This document shows positions 1-7,532 of a stretch of 21,969 bases of DNA, in pieces. The notes below the pieces were generated by a model. It saw only the letters and a program-made list of their open reading frames with translations, did no database searches and was not told the origin of the DNA. The position numbers and the translations under genes were made by a program. Positions within the stretch are counted from its first letter, which is position 1. Every line of letters begins with the position of its first letter. Origin of the DNA: Chloroflexota bacterium (GTDB lineage Bacteria; Chloroflexota; Anaerolineae; Anaerolineales; DRMV01). The stretch spans positions 1 through 21,969 of the forward strand of contig JAADCW010000064.1 in the NCBI GenBank assembly GCA_013154225.1, given 5' to 3'.

Positions 1-812
1 AAGAGGAATTCGTGCCCGACAAGGCCGACAAATTCCTCTTCACCCTCGCGCCGATTCTGACGGTGATTCCCGCGTTTCTGATTGCCGCGGTCATCCCCTG
101 GGGTGGGGAAGTGCCCTTCTTTGGCGGCACAGCCCACCTTTACCTGGCCGACATCAACGTCGCCACGCTTTACATCGTGGCTGTGAGTTCCCTCGCGGTC
201 TATGGCATCGTGCTCGCGGGTTGGGCTTCCAACAACAAATATTCTTTGCTGGGCGGCCTGCGCTCTGCCGCGCAGATGGTGAGTTACGAACTCGCACTGG
301 GGCTGGCCCTGGTGGGGCCCATCATGCTTGCGGGTTCCATGAGCATGGTCAAAATTGTGGAAGCCCAGAAATCCGTGTGGTATGTGGTCTATCAACCCCT
401 GGGTTTCATCATTTTCTTGATTGCCGCGTTTGCTGAGGTCAACCGTTCGCCCTTTGACCTGCCCGAAGCCGAGCAGGAATTGACCGGCGGCTATCACACC
501 GAATACAGCGGGATGCGTTTTGCCCTCTTCTTCATGGCGGAATACATCAAAGTGGTCGCCATCAGTGCGATTGCGGCCGCGCTGTTCCTGGGCGGCTACT
601 ACGGCCCTGGTGTGGAAGCCCATCCCTGGCTGGGACCGGTGTACATGTTCCTCAAGATTGCGGCGTTGGTGTTCTTTGCCATCTGGACGCGGGCAACCTT
701 GCCTCGCTTGCGCTACGACCGTCTGATGGCTTTTGGCTGGAAAGTGCTCTTCCCCTTGGCGCTGCTCAATGTCTTCCTCACCGCGATTGGCATTGTGGTG
801 TTGGGAGGGTAG
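1..812 (+). CDS. nuoH: NADH-quinone oxidoreductase subunit H (NuoH), 5'-truncated by window edge
   Basis: NuoH is the membrane subunit of complex I that forms the quinone chamber and joins the peripheral arm to the membrane arm. The frame is open from base 3 (E-E-F-V-P-D-K-A-D-K), with no stop before the window edge. The GTG at 12 falls inside the conserved loop before a transmembrane helix, so it is not the true start. About 270 C-terminal residues are visible, against more than 320 in typical NuoH. The quinone-site loop is intact: EVNRSPFDLPEAEQELTGG followed by YSGMRFALFF. Several hydrophobic helices follow, and the gene ends at TAG 812. It leads into nuoI after 64 bases, as expected for a nuoHIJKLMN order. 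The family call is essentially certain; only the N-terminus is missing. Confidence 0.97.
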   Translation, partial: EEFVPDKADKFLFTLAPILTVIPAFLIAAVIPWGGEVPFFGGTAHLYLADINVATLYIVAVSSLAVYGIVLAGWASNNKYSLLGGLRSAAQMVSYELALGLALVGPIMLAGSMSMVKIVEAQKSVWYVVYQPLGFIIFLIAAFAEVNRSPFDLPEAEQELTGGYHTEYSGMRFALFFMAEYIKVVAISAIAAALFLGGYYGPGVEAHPWLGPVYMFLKIAALVFFAIWTRATLPRLRYDRLMAFGWKVLFPLALLNVFLTAIGIVVLGG

Positions 813-876
813 GCAGCGGCCAGGTGACCCAGTAACTCAGTAACGAAGCAACCAAGAAACGAACTACGAGGCAACC
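813..876 (+). other. nuoH-nuoI spacer with A-rich quasi-repeats and RBS
   Basis: This 64-base spacer is unlike its GC-rich flanks. It consists of variants of AGTAAC / GAAGCAACC / GAAACGAAC placed end to end. It ends in CGAGG (867-871), five bases before the nuoI ATG, which serves as the Shine-Dalgarno sequence. No promoter or terminator is evident, so read-through from nuoH is expected. Confidence 0.6.
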
Positions 877-1395
877 ATGTCTGTTTTCAAAGACATTCTC
901 GCAATTTTGAACGGCTACCGGACGACCTTCAGCCAGATGCTGGAAAAGCCGGTCACCATCCAGTATCCTGAGCAACGGCGCAAGGTGCATACGCGTTTCC
1001 GCGGGCGGCACGTGCTCAAACGCTACGAGAACGGCCTGGAACGCTGTATTGGCTGTGGGTTGTGCGCCGCGGCGTGCCCTTCGGGTGCCATTTTTGTGGA
1101 AGCCGCAGAAAACACCGACGAAGAGCGCTATTCGCCGGGCGAGCGCTATGCCCGCACCTACGAAATCAACCTCACCCGTTGTATCTTCTGTGGCTACTGC
1201 ATGGATGCGTGCCCCACGCAGGCCATTGTGTTGGAAGATGAATACGAACTGACCTTTACGGATCGGCGGCAGGCAATTTTTACCAAAGAGATGTTGTTGG
1301 AACCGGTGCCGCCGGAAGGTCAGCCCACGCCGCAGAAAACGCCCGAAGGCGTGGATATGCCGCCCATTCCGTTGACGGTGGTACGCAAGCCGTAA
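877..1395 (+). CDS. nuoI: NADH-quinone oxidoreductase subunit I (NuoI), 2x[4Fe-4S] ferredoxin-like
   Basis: NuoI carries clusters N6a and N6b, which pass electrons from the NADH arm of complex I to cluster N2 and quinone. The 172-residue protein shows both ferredoxin motifs. The first is C57-C60-C63-C67-P (CIGCGLCAAACP) and the second C102-C105-C108-C112-P (CIFCGYCMDACP). They are separated by the 35-40 residues usual for the family. The N-terminal amphipathic stretch (residues 1-30) fits membrane-surface attachment. The C-terminal 35 residues are Pro-rich and not conserved. The ATG is preceded by CGAGG with five bases of spacing. The gene lies between nuoH and nuoJ on the same strand. Confidence 0.97.
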   Translation: MSVFKDILAILNGYRTTFSQMLEKPVTIQYPEQRRKVHTRFRGRHVLKRYENGLERCIGCGLCAAACPSGAIFVEAAENTDEERYSPGERYARTYEINLTRCIFCGYCMDACPTQAIVLEDEYELTFTDRRQAIFTKEMLLEPVPPEGQPTPQKTPEGVDMPPIPLTVVRKP

Positions 1396-1437
1396 CGTTT
1401 GCCCGACCTACAACCGCTATTGCTTTTCGAGGCTTCT

Positions 1438-1950
1438 ATGACCGTTGATCTGTTGGTGTTCCTCATCTTGGCCCTCATTGCCGTGGGCGCTGCTGTGGGA
1501 ATGCTGTTTTCCCGCAACATGGTGTATGCAGTGCTCTTTTTGGTGTTGGTCATGATGACCATCGCGGTGTTTTATCTGATGCTGGGCGCGCCGTTTTTGG
1601 CTATGGCGCAAATCACCGTGTACGCGGGTGCGATTATGGTGCTCTTCCTGTTCGCGGTGATGATTTTGGGGCCCGAACGTCTCCCCGAGGAAGGCGGCCC
1701 CGTGGCTTGGCAGCGCCCAGTGGCCATTGGGTTGACCTTGGCTTTCCTGGTCGAGGTGGTGTACGCGTTCGCGGCCAAGGTAGGCGGCTTGGGCACGCTC
1801 ATGCCGCCAGCAGAAGGCGCAGGCAGCCCGGCCGCGATTGGGCAGGTGCTTTTCAACCAATATCTTTTGCCCTTTGAGGTCACCTCGGTGCTGTTGTTGG
1901 TGGCCACCGTCGGCGCAGTGGTGCTGACCAAAGACGGCAAGGATAAGTAA
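1438..1950 (+). CDS. nuoJ: NADH-quinone oxidoreductase subunit J (NuoJ)
   Basis: NuoJ is a five-helix membrane-arm subunit near the quinone chamber. The conserved ITVYAGAIMVLFLFAVM stretch (about residues 59-75) contains the third helix with its pi-bulge region. The ATG at 1438 is preferred over the in-frame TTG at 1399 because CGAGG (1428-1432) sits five bases upstream of it. This start also removes a 13-residue non-homologous extension. The result is 170 residues, normal for the family. Hydrophobic segments lie at about residues 5-22, 28-47, 55-78, 95-112 and 145-164. The next gene, nuoK, starts 13 bases after the stop. Confidence 0.95.
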   Translation: MTVDLLVFLILALIAVGAAVGMLFSRNMVYAVLFLVLVMMTIAVFYLMLGAPFLAMAQITVYAGAIMVLFLFAVMILGPERLPEEGGPVAWQRPVAIGLTLAFLVEVVYAFAAKVGGLGTLMPPAEGAGSPAAIGQVLFNQYLLPFEVTSVLLLVATVGAVVLTKDGKDK

Positions 1951-1963
1951 AGCGAGGCGAAGC

Positions 1964-2266
1964 ATGGTGCCAACCAATTATTTCCTCATCCTTTCCGCGG
2001 TGCTTTTCTTGCTCGGTGTGCTTGGCGTGTTGGTGCGCCGCAACGCGCTGGTGATTTACATGTCCATTGAGTTGATGCTCAATGCGGCCAATTTGGCGTT
2101 TGTGGCCTTTGCCTCGGCCTCTGGCGGTTTGGAAGGCCAGTTGGCGGTGTTTTTCGTGATGACCGTTGCCGCGGCTGAGGTCGCGGTCGGCTTGGCTTTG
2201 TTGGTGACGATCTTCCGCACCAAGAAGACCATTGACATTGATACGCTGCATCAGTTGAAGGGATAG
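1964..2266 (+). CDS. nuoK: NADH-quinone oxidoreductase subunit K (NuoK)
   Basis: NuoK is a small three-helix subunit, MrpC-like, that forms part of the E-channel of complex I. At exactly 100 residues it has the usual family length. The two membrane glutamates known to be needed for coupled activity in the E. coli protein are present at E36 (in SIELMLNAANL) and E72 (in AAAEVAVGLALL). CGAGG (1953-1957) lies six bases upstream of the ATG. The stop is four bases before the nuoL ATG, which implies translational coupling. Confidence 0.97.
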   Translation: MVPTNYFLILSAVLFLLGVLGVLVRRNALVIYMSIELMLNAANLAFVAFASASGGLEGQLAVFFVMTVAAAEVAVGLALLVTIFRTKKTIDIDTLHQLKG

Positions 2267-2270
2267 CCCC

Positions 2271-4283
2271 ATGTTTCTGAGCGAAGTGACAACGCAAGCG
2301 GGCGGTTTCTTCCATTGGGTGCCTTGGGCTGTGTTTTTCCCGCTGATTGGGATGCTCATCAACATGGCCTTTGGGCGCCGCATGGGCGAAAAGGGCGTGG
2401 CCCTGGTCGCAGTGACCGCGTCGGCCCTTTCCTTTGTGGTGGCTGTGCTTTTGTGGCTTTCGCTGCAAGCCCAGCCCGAGGGCACGGTGATCACCCTGGC
2501 TTCCTGGATGTCGGTGGTGGATGTTTCCTGGGCTTTTCGGGTGGATACCCTCTCGGTGACCATGATGCTGGTGGTCGGCGGGGTGGGCACGCTCATCCAC
2601 CTGTATGCCGCAGGCTACATGCACTACGATGTGCGCTACAAAGGCGATCCGGGGCGTTATAGCCGCTTCTTCGTTTTCCTCAACCTGTTTATCGCCTCGA
2701 TGATGATTTTGGTCACGGGCGATAGTTATTTGATGCTCTTTGTGGGTTGGGAAGGCGTTGGCCTGTGCTCTTATTTGCTGATTGGCTTTTGGTTTGAATA
2801 TGACACGCATGGCAACCCAAGTATTGCCAATGCAATGGCAGGCAAAAAGGCTTTCATTGCCAACCGCATTGGTGACTTTGGCTTTTTGATGGCCATGCTT
2901 TACATGTTCACCGTGTTTGGTACCCTCAACTTTGAGAAAGTGTTTGCCGAAGCCCCCCACGTGGCGCAGACCAACCCCAATGCGCTTTTGGCCATTACTT
3001 TGTTGATGCTGTTGGGTGTGACTGGTAAATCCGCGCAAATTCCGCTGTATGTGTGGTTGCCCGACGCGATGGCTGGCCCCACACCTGTGTCTGCGCTCAT
3101 TCACGCGGCCACGATGGTTACAGCGGGTGTGTATTTGATTGCGCGCTCCCATGTGATTTACAGCCTGGTGCCCACAGCGCAGCACACGGTGGCCTTGGTG
3201 GGTGCGCTGACCGCTTTGTTTGCCGCAACCATCGCGGTGGCGCAGTACGACATCAAGAAGGTGCTGGCTTATTCCACCATCTCGCAGTTGGGCTTCATGG
3301 TGGCCGCGGTGGGCGTGGGCGCGTACGTGGCCGCGATGTTCCATCTGATCACCCACGCGTTCTTCAAGGCGTTGCTCTTCCTCGCGGCGGGCTCGGTGAT
3401 TATCGCGATGGAGCGGGCGCACCATCCCCTGCCGGAAGATGGCGGGGAAGAGGGCCATCACCACGACGAAGACCCCGAAGGCTTTGACCCGCAGGATATG
3501 CGCTACATGGGCGGCTTGCGCAAGGTCATCCCGGTGACGTTTTGGACTTACCTCATCGCAGGCCTGACACTGGCGGGAATTCCGCCTTTGGCCGCCTTTT
3601 TCTCCAAAGATGAGATTATTGCAGAGGCCAAAAGTGCCAATCCTTTGGTATACTGGTTGTTGGTCGCGGCGGCTTTTCTGACGGCCTTTTACATTGGTCG
3701 GCAGATTTTCATGGTCTTCTTTGGCAAGCCGCGCAGCCATGCTGCTGAGCACGCCAAAGAGAGCCCCTGGACCATGACCTCGGTGCTGGTGACCCTGGCC
3801 GCGCTTTCCGTGGCCGGCGGCTTGCTCAACTGGCCTGAACCGCACCTGGCGCATTGGTTGGGGCACACGTTTGGCGAGGTCGAAGCCGCAGGGCTCAACC
3901 CTGTGGTTGCGGGTATGTCAGCCACCATTGCTGTACTTTCGCTGCTGTTGGCATGGTGGCTCTATGGCAAACAGCCTTTGCAGGAAGCCACCCAACCCGA
4001 CCCCTTGAAACGCCTTTTGGGGCCGGTGTTCCGCGGCATGGAAGCCAAATGGTGGGTGGACGAACTCTACTGGGCTGTGGTGCTCAACCCCTACATCGCG
4101 CTGAGCCGTCTGGCTGCCGCGTTCGATGTGTGGGTCATTGACGAAACCGTGAACGATGTGGCTTGGCTGACCGACGCGGTCGGTCGCCTGACCAGCCGTT
4201 TGCAAACAGGCTTTGTGCGGAACTACGCCCTGAGCATGTTTGTGGGCGTGATCCTCATTTTCACGTATTTGTTATGGCGGTAA
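2271..4283 (+). CDS. nuoL: NADH-quinone oxidoreductase subunit L (NuoL), antiporter-like
   Basis: NuoL is the distal antiporter-like proton-pumping subunit carrying the lateral helix. The 670-residue protein has the hallmarks. E161 is in GWEGVGLCSYLLIGFW, K253 in TGKSAQIPLYVWLPDAMAGP, then ISQLGFM, then THAFFKALLFLAAGS, and GIPPLAAFFSKDE near residue 436. The last helix (about 645-669) ends in LLWR after the amphipathic lateral segment. One oddity is a His- and acid-rich insertion (about residues 383-406, containing EEGHHHDEDPEGFD). Many NuoL proteins go almost directly to QDMRxMGGL at this point. The SD is weak (AAGGGA within the end of nuoK), so coupling to nuoK is likely. Confidence 0.97.
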   Translation: MFLSEVTTQAGGFFHWVPWAVFFPLIGMLINMAFGRRMGEKGVALVAVTASALSFVVAVLLWLSLQAQPEGTVITLASWMSVVDVSWAFRVDTLSVTMMLVVGGVGTLIHLYAAGYMHYDVRYKGDPGRYSRFFVFLNLFIASMMILVTGDSYLMLFVGWEGVGLCSYLLIGFWFEYDTHGNPSIANAMAGKKAFIANRIGDFGFLMAMLYMFTVFGTLNFEKVFAEAPHVAQTNPNALLAITLLMLLGVTGKSAQIPLYVWLPDAMAGPTPVSALIHAATMVTAGVYLIARSHVIYSLVPTAQHTVALVGALTALFAATIAVAQYDIKKVLAYSTISQLGFMVAAVGVGAYVAAMFHLITHAFFKALLFLAAGSVIIAMERAHHPLPEDGGEEGHHHDEDPEGFDPQDMRYMGGLRKVIPVTFWTYLIAGLTLAGIPPLAAFFSKDEIIAEAKSANPLVYWLLVAAAFLTAFYIGRQIFMVFFGKPRSHAAEHAKESPWTMTSVLVTLAALSVAGGLLNWPEPHLAHWLGHTFGEVEAAGLNPVVAGMSATIAVLSLLLAWWLYGKQPLQEATQPDPLKRLLGPVFRGMEAKWWVDELYWAVVLNPYIALSRLAAAFDVWVIDETVNDVAWLTDAVGRLTSRLQTGFVRNYALSMFVGVILIFTYLLWR

Positions 4284-4331
4284 AGCCGCAATCAATGTGT
4301 GTTGGAAGAATCCTAAACAAGGCGAGGTAGC

Positions 4332-5840
4332 ATGATGGACTTCCTGATGAATCCGCTCAACCTTATGACCTTCTTCCCTCTGGTGGGTGTGGCAATCATT
4401 TTGCTGATCCCCCGAGAGCGGAAGGATGCCATCCGTTGGACTGCGGTGTTGACGTCGCTGGTGTCCTTCTTCATCTCCCTGGGGGTGCTGATGCGCTTCC
4501 AGCCCCAAAACACCGGCTTCCAGATGGTCTATGATGCCATTTGGATGAAGGCCGGCGGTTTTGAGATTCATTACGCCGTGGGTGTGGATGGGCTGAGCAT
4601 TTTGCTGGTGCTGCTCACCACCCTGTTGACGCCCATTTCGATTTTCTCGGCCTGGACTGCTATTGAAGACCGGGTCAAAGAGTTTGCCATTGCCTTCCTG
4701 GTGATGGAAGTGGGTATGCTGGGCGTCTTCCTGTCGCTGGACTTGTTCCTGTTCTTCGTGTTCTGGGAGTTCAGCCTGGTGCCGATGTACTTCATCATCG
4801 GTATTTGGGGGGGCCCGCGGCGCACTTATGCAGCCATCAAGTTCATGCTCTACACCATGATCGGGTCGGTGCTCATGCTGTTGGCCATTTTGTGGCTGGG
4901 CTTGAGCCAGGGCACGTTCTACCTGCCCGACCTGCTGGCTAAGGGTGTGGATTTGCCGCTGCATCTGCAGTCGTGGCTCTTCCTGGCCTTTGCGCTGGCC
5001 TTTGCCATCAAGGTGCCCATGTGGCCGCTCCATTCGTGGTTGCCCGATGCCCACGTGGAAGCGCCGACGGCTGGTTCCGTCATCTTGGCGGGCGTCTTGC
5101 TGAAGATGGGTACTTATGGTTTCTTGCGCTTCAACCTCTCCTTGTTCCCTGAAGCCTCGGTGAAATATGCCGTGCCCATTGCCATCCTGGCCATCATCGG
5201 TATCATTTACGGCGCGATGGTGGCTTACGCGCAAAAGGACTTCAAGAAACTGGTGGCCTATTCTTCGGTGAGCCACTTGGGCTTTGTGATGTTGGGCCTC
5301 TTTGCGCTGGATGCCCGCGGTATTGCCGGCGGCATTTTGCAGATGATCAACCACGGTTTGAGCACGGGCGCCTTGTTCCTTATCGTGGGCATCATCTATG
5401 AACGCACCCACACCCGCGATCTGGATGCCTTTGGCGGGTTGTGGAAGGTGATGCCTGTGTATGGCGCGATTTCCATCATCGTTGCCCTTTCTTCCATGGG
5501 CTTGCCGGGCCTCAACGGCTTCATCGGCGAGTTCACCATCTTGCTGGGGACGTTTGAATCGAACATTCTGGGCCCGATTTTCGCCATCGTAGCCGGTTTG
5601 GGCATCATTTTGGCCGCGGTGTATATCTTGGTGATGCTGCAGAAAGTGTTCTTGGGTCCGGTGAAGGAAGAAAACAAGAACTTGAAAGACCTCAACTGGC
5701 GTGAGATTGCCGTGTTGACGCCGCTCTTGATCCTGATCTTCTGGATTGGTTTGCACCCTGCGCCGTTCTTCAACCTGATGATGCCCACGGTGGAGAAACT
5801 GACGGCCGGTTTGCAGGCCGCGGCGATGGCGATGCACTAA
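4332..5840 (+). CDS. nuoM: NADH-quinone oxidoreductase subunit M (NuoM), antiporter-like
   Basis: NuoM is the second antiporter-like proton channel of complex I. Key residues are in place: E146 (FWEFSLVPMYFIIGIWGG), K227 (AFAIKVPMWPLHSWLPDAHVEAP) and K258 (GVLLKMGTYGFLRF). VAYSSVSHLGFVMLG follows near residue 312 and SSMGLPGLNGFIGEF near 390. The length of 502 residues is normal. Two adjacent ATGs occur at 4332 and 4335. CGAGG (4323-4327) is four bases from the first and seven from the second, so the second may be the preferred start. About 48 bases separate it from nuoL with no visible terminator. Confidence 0.97.
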   Translation: MMDFLMNPLNLMTFFPLVGVAIILLIPRERKDAIRWTAVLTSLVSFFISLGVLMRFQPQNTGFQMVYDAIWMKAGGFEIHYAVGVDGLSILLVLLTTLLTPISIFSAWTAIEDRVKEFAIAFLVMEVGMLGVFLSLDLFLFFVFWEFSLVPMYFIIGIWGGPRRTYAAIKFMLYTMIGSVLMLLAILWLGLSQGTFYLPDLLAKGVDLPLHLQSWLFLAFALAFAIKVPMWPLHSWLPDAHVEAPTAGSVILAGVLLKMGTYGFLRFNLSLFPEASVKYAVPIAILAIIGIIYGAMVAYAQKDFKKLVAYSSVSHLGFVMLGLFALDARGIAGGILQMINHGLSTGALFLIVGIIYERTHTRDLDAFGGLWKVMPVYGAISIIVALSSMGLPGLNGFIGEFTILLGTFESNILGPIFAIVAGLGIILAAVYILVMLQKVFLGPVKEENKNLKDLNWREIAVLTPLLILIFWIGLHPAPFFNLMMPTVEKLTAGLQAAAMAMH

Positions 5841-5862
5841 GACGTAGAGATTTGCTGCGGAG

Positions 5863-5883
5863 TGGGGGGCTTTGTGCCCCCCA
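5863..5883 (+). other. GC hairpin in the nuoM-nuoN spacer
   Basis: GGGGGGC (5864-5870) pairs with GCCCCCC (5876-5882) around a TTTGT loop, with one extra T-A pair outside. No T-tract follows, so it is not a classical terminator. It could pause RNA polymerase or protect an mRNA end between nuoM and nuoN. That role is inferred. Confidence 0.55.
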
Positions 5884-5911
5884 TCCTTCCGTTGTTTGAA
5901 ACGAGGATGCC

Positions 5912-7354
5912 ATGAGCCTATCAGACCTTTCCACCTTGTTGCCGGAAATCATGCTGGTGCTGTGGGCGAGTGCGTTGCTGTTGCTCGACGCGGTGGTCTT
6001 GAAAGCCCGCCGAGGGTGGACGGCCTTCCTGGCTGTGCTGGGGCTGGCTGTGGCCCTGGGGCTCGCCTTGGCGCAAGGTGGCGGCTTGGGGGCCGCTTTT
6101 GGTGGCATGGTGGTTTCCGATGGCTTTGCCACTTTTTTGGAAGCCCTTTTGGCCTTGAGCGGCATCCTGGGCGTGGTGTTGGCATACGACTATTTGGAAC
6201 GCCAGGGACTGGCGCGCGGCGAGTATTATGTTTTGCTGCTGTTTTCGGTGGCAGGTATGATGTTGATGGCCAAGGCCGCGGATTTGCTGGTGATGTTCCT
6301 GGCGCTGGAACTGTTCTCCATCCCGCTGTATGTGTTGGCGGGTTTTGCTCGGCCGCGGGTCGAATCTGAAGAGGCTGCGCTCAAATACTTCCTTTTGGGC
6401 GCGCTGGCCGCGGCGTTTTTCGTGTATGGGATTGCGCTGACCTACGGCGCCACCGATACCACCCTCATCAGCGGCATTGCGGCCGCGGTGGAAGGGGGCT
6501 CCGCGAACCTGACTTTGTTGGCGTTGGGCAGTGGTTTGATTTTGGTGGGCTTTGGCTTCAAAGTAGCCGCAGTGCCTTTCCATATGTGGACGCCTGACGT
6601 CTATCAGGGTTCGCCTTCGTCGGTGACCGGCTTCATGGCCGTAGGCGCGAAGATGGCCGGTTTTGCGGCGCTCCTGCGGGTGCTGGTGCTGGCTTTCCCA
6701 GCCTTGAGTGAACAACTCACGCCCATTTTGTGGGTGCTGGCCGCGGTGACCATGTTCCTGGGCAACATCGTGGCTTTGGTGCAGAAAAACATCAAGCGCA
6801 TGTTGGCTTATTCCAGCATTGCCCACGCGGGTTACATGCTCCTGGCCGTAACGGCTTACGGCATGCCCGGCATGTCGCAGGATGTGGTGGCCGCGGTGTT
6901 GTTCTATTTGCTGGCTTATATGTTGGCCAACTTCGGCGCTTGGGCTGTGGTCATTGCCCTGGAGCGCACCGAAGGCAAAGGGCTGGAAATTGCCGATTAT
7001 GCGGGCCTGGGGCGTAAACGCCCTTGGCTGGCGTTGGCGATGACGGTGTTCATGTTGTCCTTTGCAGGTATGCCCCCCACGGTGGGCTTTGTGGGTAAGT
7101 TTTACCTCTTCCGTGCAGCCATCCAGGCGGGCTTTGTGGGCCTGGCCATCATTGGCGTGCTGACTTCGGTGATTTCGGTGTACTACTACATGCGAGTGGT
7201 CACTACCATGTACATGAAAGAGGGTTCGCCCGAAACCCAAGGCGATGGCTGGCTGCGCTTGGGTGTGGCTGTGACCGCGATCGTCACCGTGGTGCTGGGC
7301 ATTGCTTTTGCGCCCGCGTTCCGTTGGGCAATGCAGGCGGTGCTGCGGTTGTAA
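5912..7354 (+). CDS. nuoN: NADH-quinone oxidoreductase subunit N (NuoN), antiporter-like
   Basis: NuoN is the third antiporter-like subunit, nearest the NuoK/J/A module. Conserved features are E133 (FLALELFSIPLYVLAGF) and K217 (GFGFKVAAVPFHMWTPDVYQG). LAYSSIAHAGYMLLAV follows near residue 300, and LSFAGMPPTVGFVGKFYLF near residue 385. The length of 480 residues is typical. The start is supported by CGAGG (5902-5906), five bases from the ATG. It is the last gene of the complex I operon: a strong intrinsic terminator lies 31 bases after its stop and the next gene is convergent. Confidence 0.97.
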   Translation: MSLSDLSTLLPEIMLVLWASALLLLDAVVLKARRGWTAFLAVLGLAVALGLALAQGGGLGAAFGGMVVSDGFATFLEALLALSGILGVVLAYDYLERQGLARGEYYVLLLFSVAGMMLMAKAADLLVMFLALELFSIPLYVLAGFARPRVESEEAALKYFLLGALAAAFFVYGIALTYGATDTTLISGIAAAVEGGSANLTLLALGSGLILVGFGFKVAAVPFHMWTPDVYQGSPSSVTGFMAVGAKMAGFAALLRVLVLAFPALSEQLTPILWVLAAVTMFLGNIVALVQKNIKRMLAYSSIAHAGYMLLAVTAYGMPGMSQDVVAAVLFYLLAYMLANFGAWAVVIALERTEGKGLEIADYAGLGRKRPWLALAMTVFMLSFAGMPPTVGFVGKFYLFRAAIQAGFVGLAIIGVLTSVISVYYYMRVVTTMYMKEGSPETQGDGWLRLGVAVTAIVTVVLGIAFAPAFRWAMQAVLRL

Positions 7355-7385
7355 AACTGCGGTTCGCAAATTGACTCCGAAAATA

Positions 7386-7419
7386 AAAATGCCCCGTGCA
7401 AACGGGGCATTTTGCTTTT
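7386..7419. terminator. Bidirectional intrinsic terminator between nuoN and the C39-like gene
   Basis: A perfect 12-bp stem (7386-7397 with 7402-7413) closes a GCAA tetraloop. On the + strand it is followed by TTT-GC-TTTT. On the - strand the flank reads as a run of T's (complement of 7381-7389). It therefore fits as the terminator of both nuoN (+) and the convergent gene starting at 8858 (-). Confidence 0.9.
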
Positions 7420-7532
7420 GGAATTGGCCTTTGCATTTTTCCGAAAGTCCTCATGGATGTCATTCCGATCATCAACGCCCATGCCGCAAAAAGAGCTTTC
7501 CTCCCTTTGGGAGAGGTAATGATGGTTTCTGC

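Noticed and set aside
1399..1437. Upstream TTG start for nuoJ
   Set aside because: The ATG at 1438 has a well-spaced CGAGG and matches the family N-terminus.
2079..3866. 595-residue open frame on the - strand opposite nuoL
   Set aside because: Rich in His/Arg/Gln with no domain pattern, fully antisense to a certain gene; a codon-bias shadow.
4272..5837. 521-residue open frame on the - strand opposite nuoM
   Set aside because: Same composition as other shadows, no start signal, and nuoM is unambiguous.
5921..7369. 482-residue open frame on the - strand opposite nuoN
   Set aside because: Gln/His/Arg-rich antisense shadow that also crosses toward the terminator.
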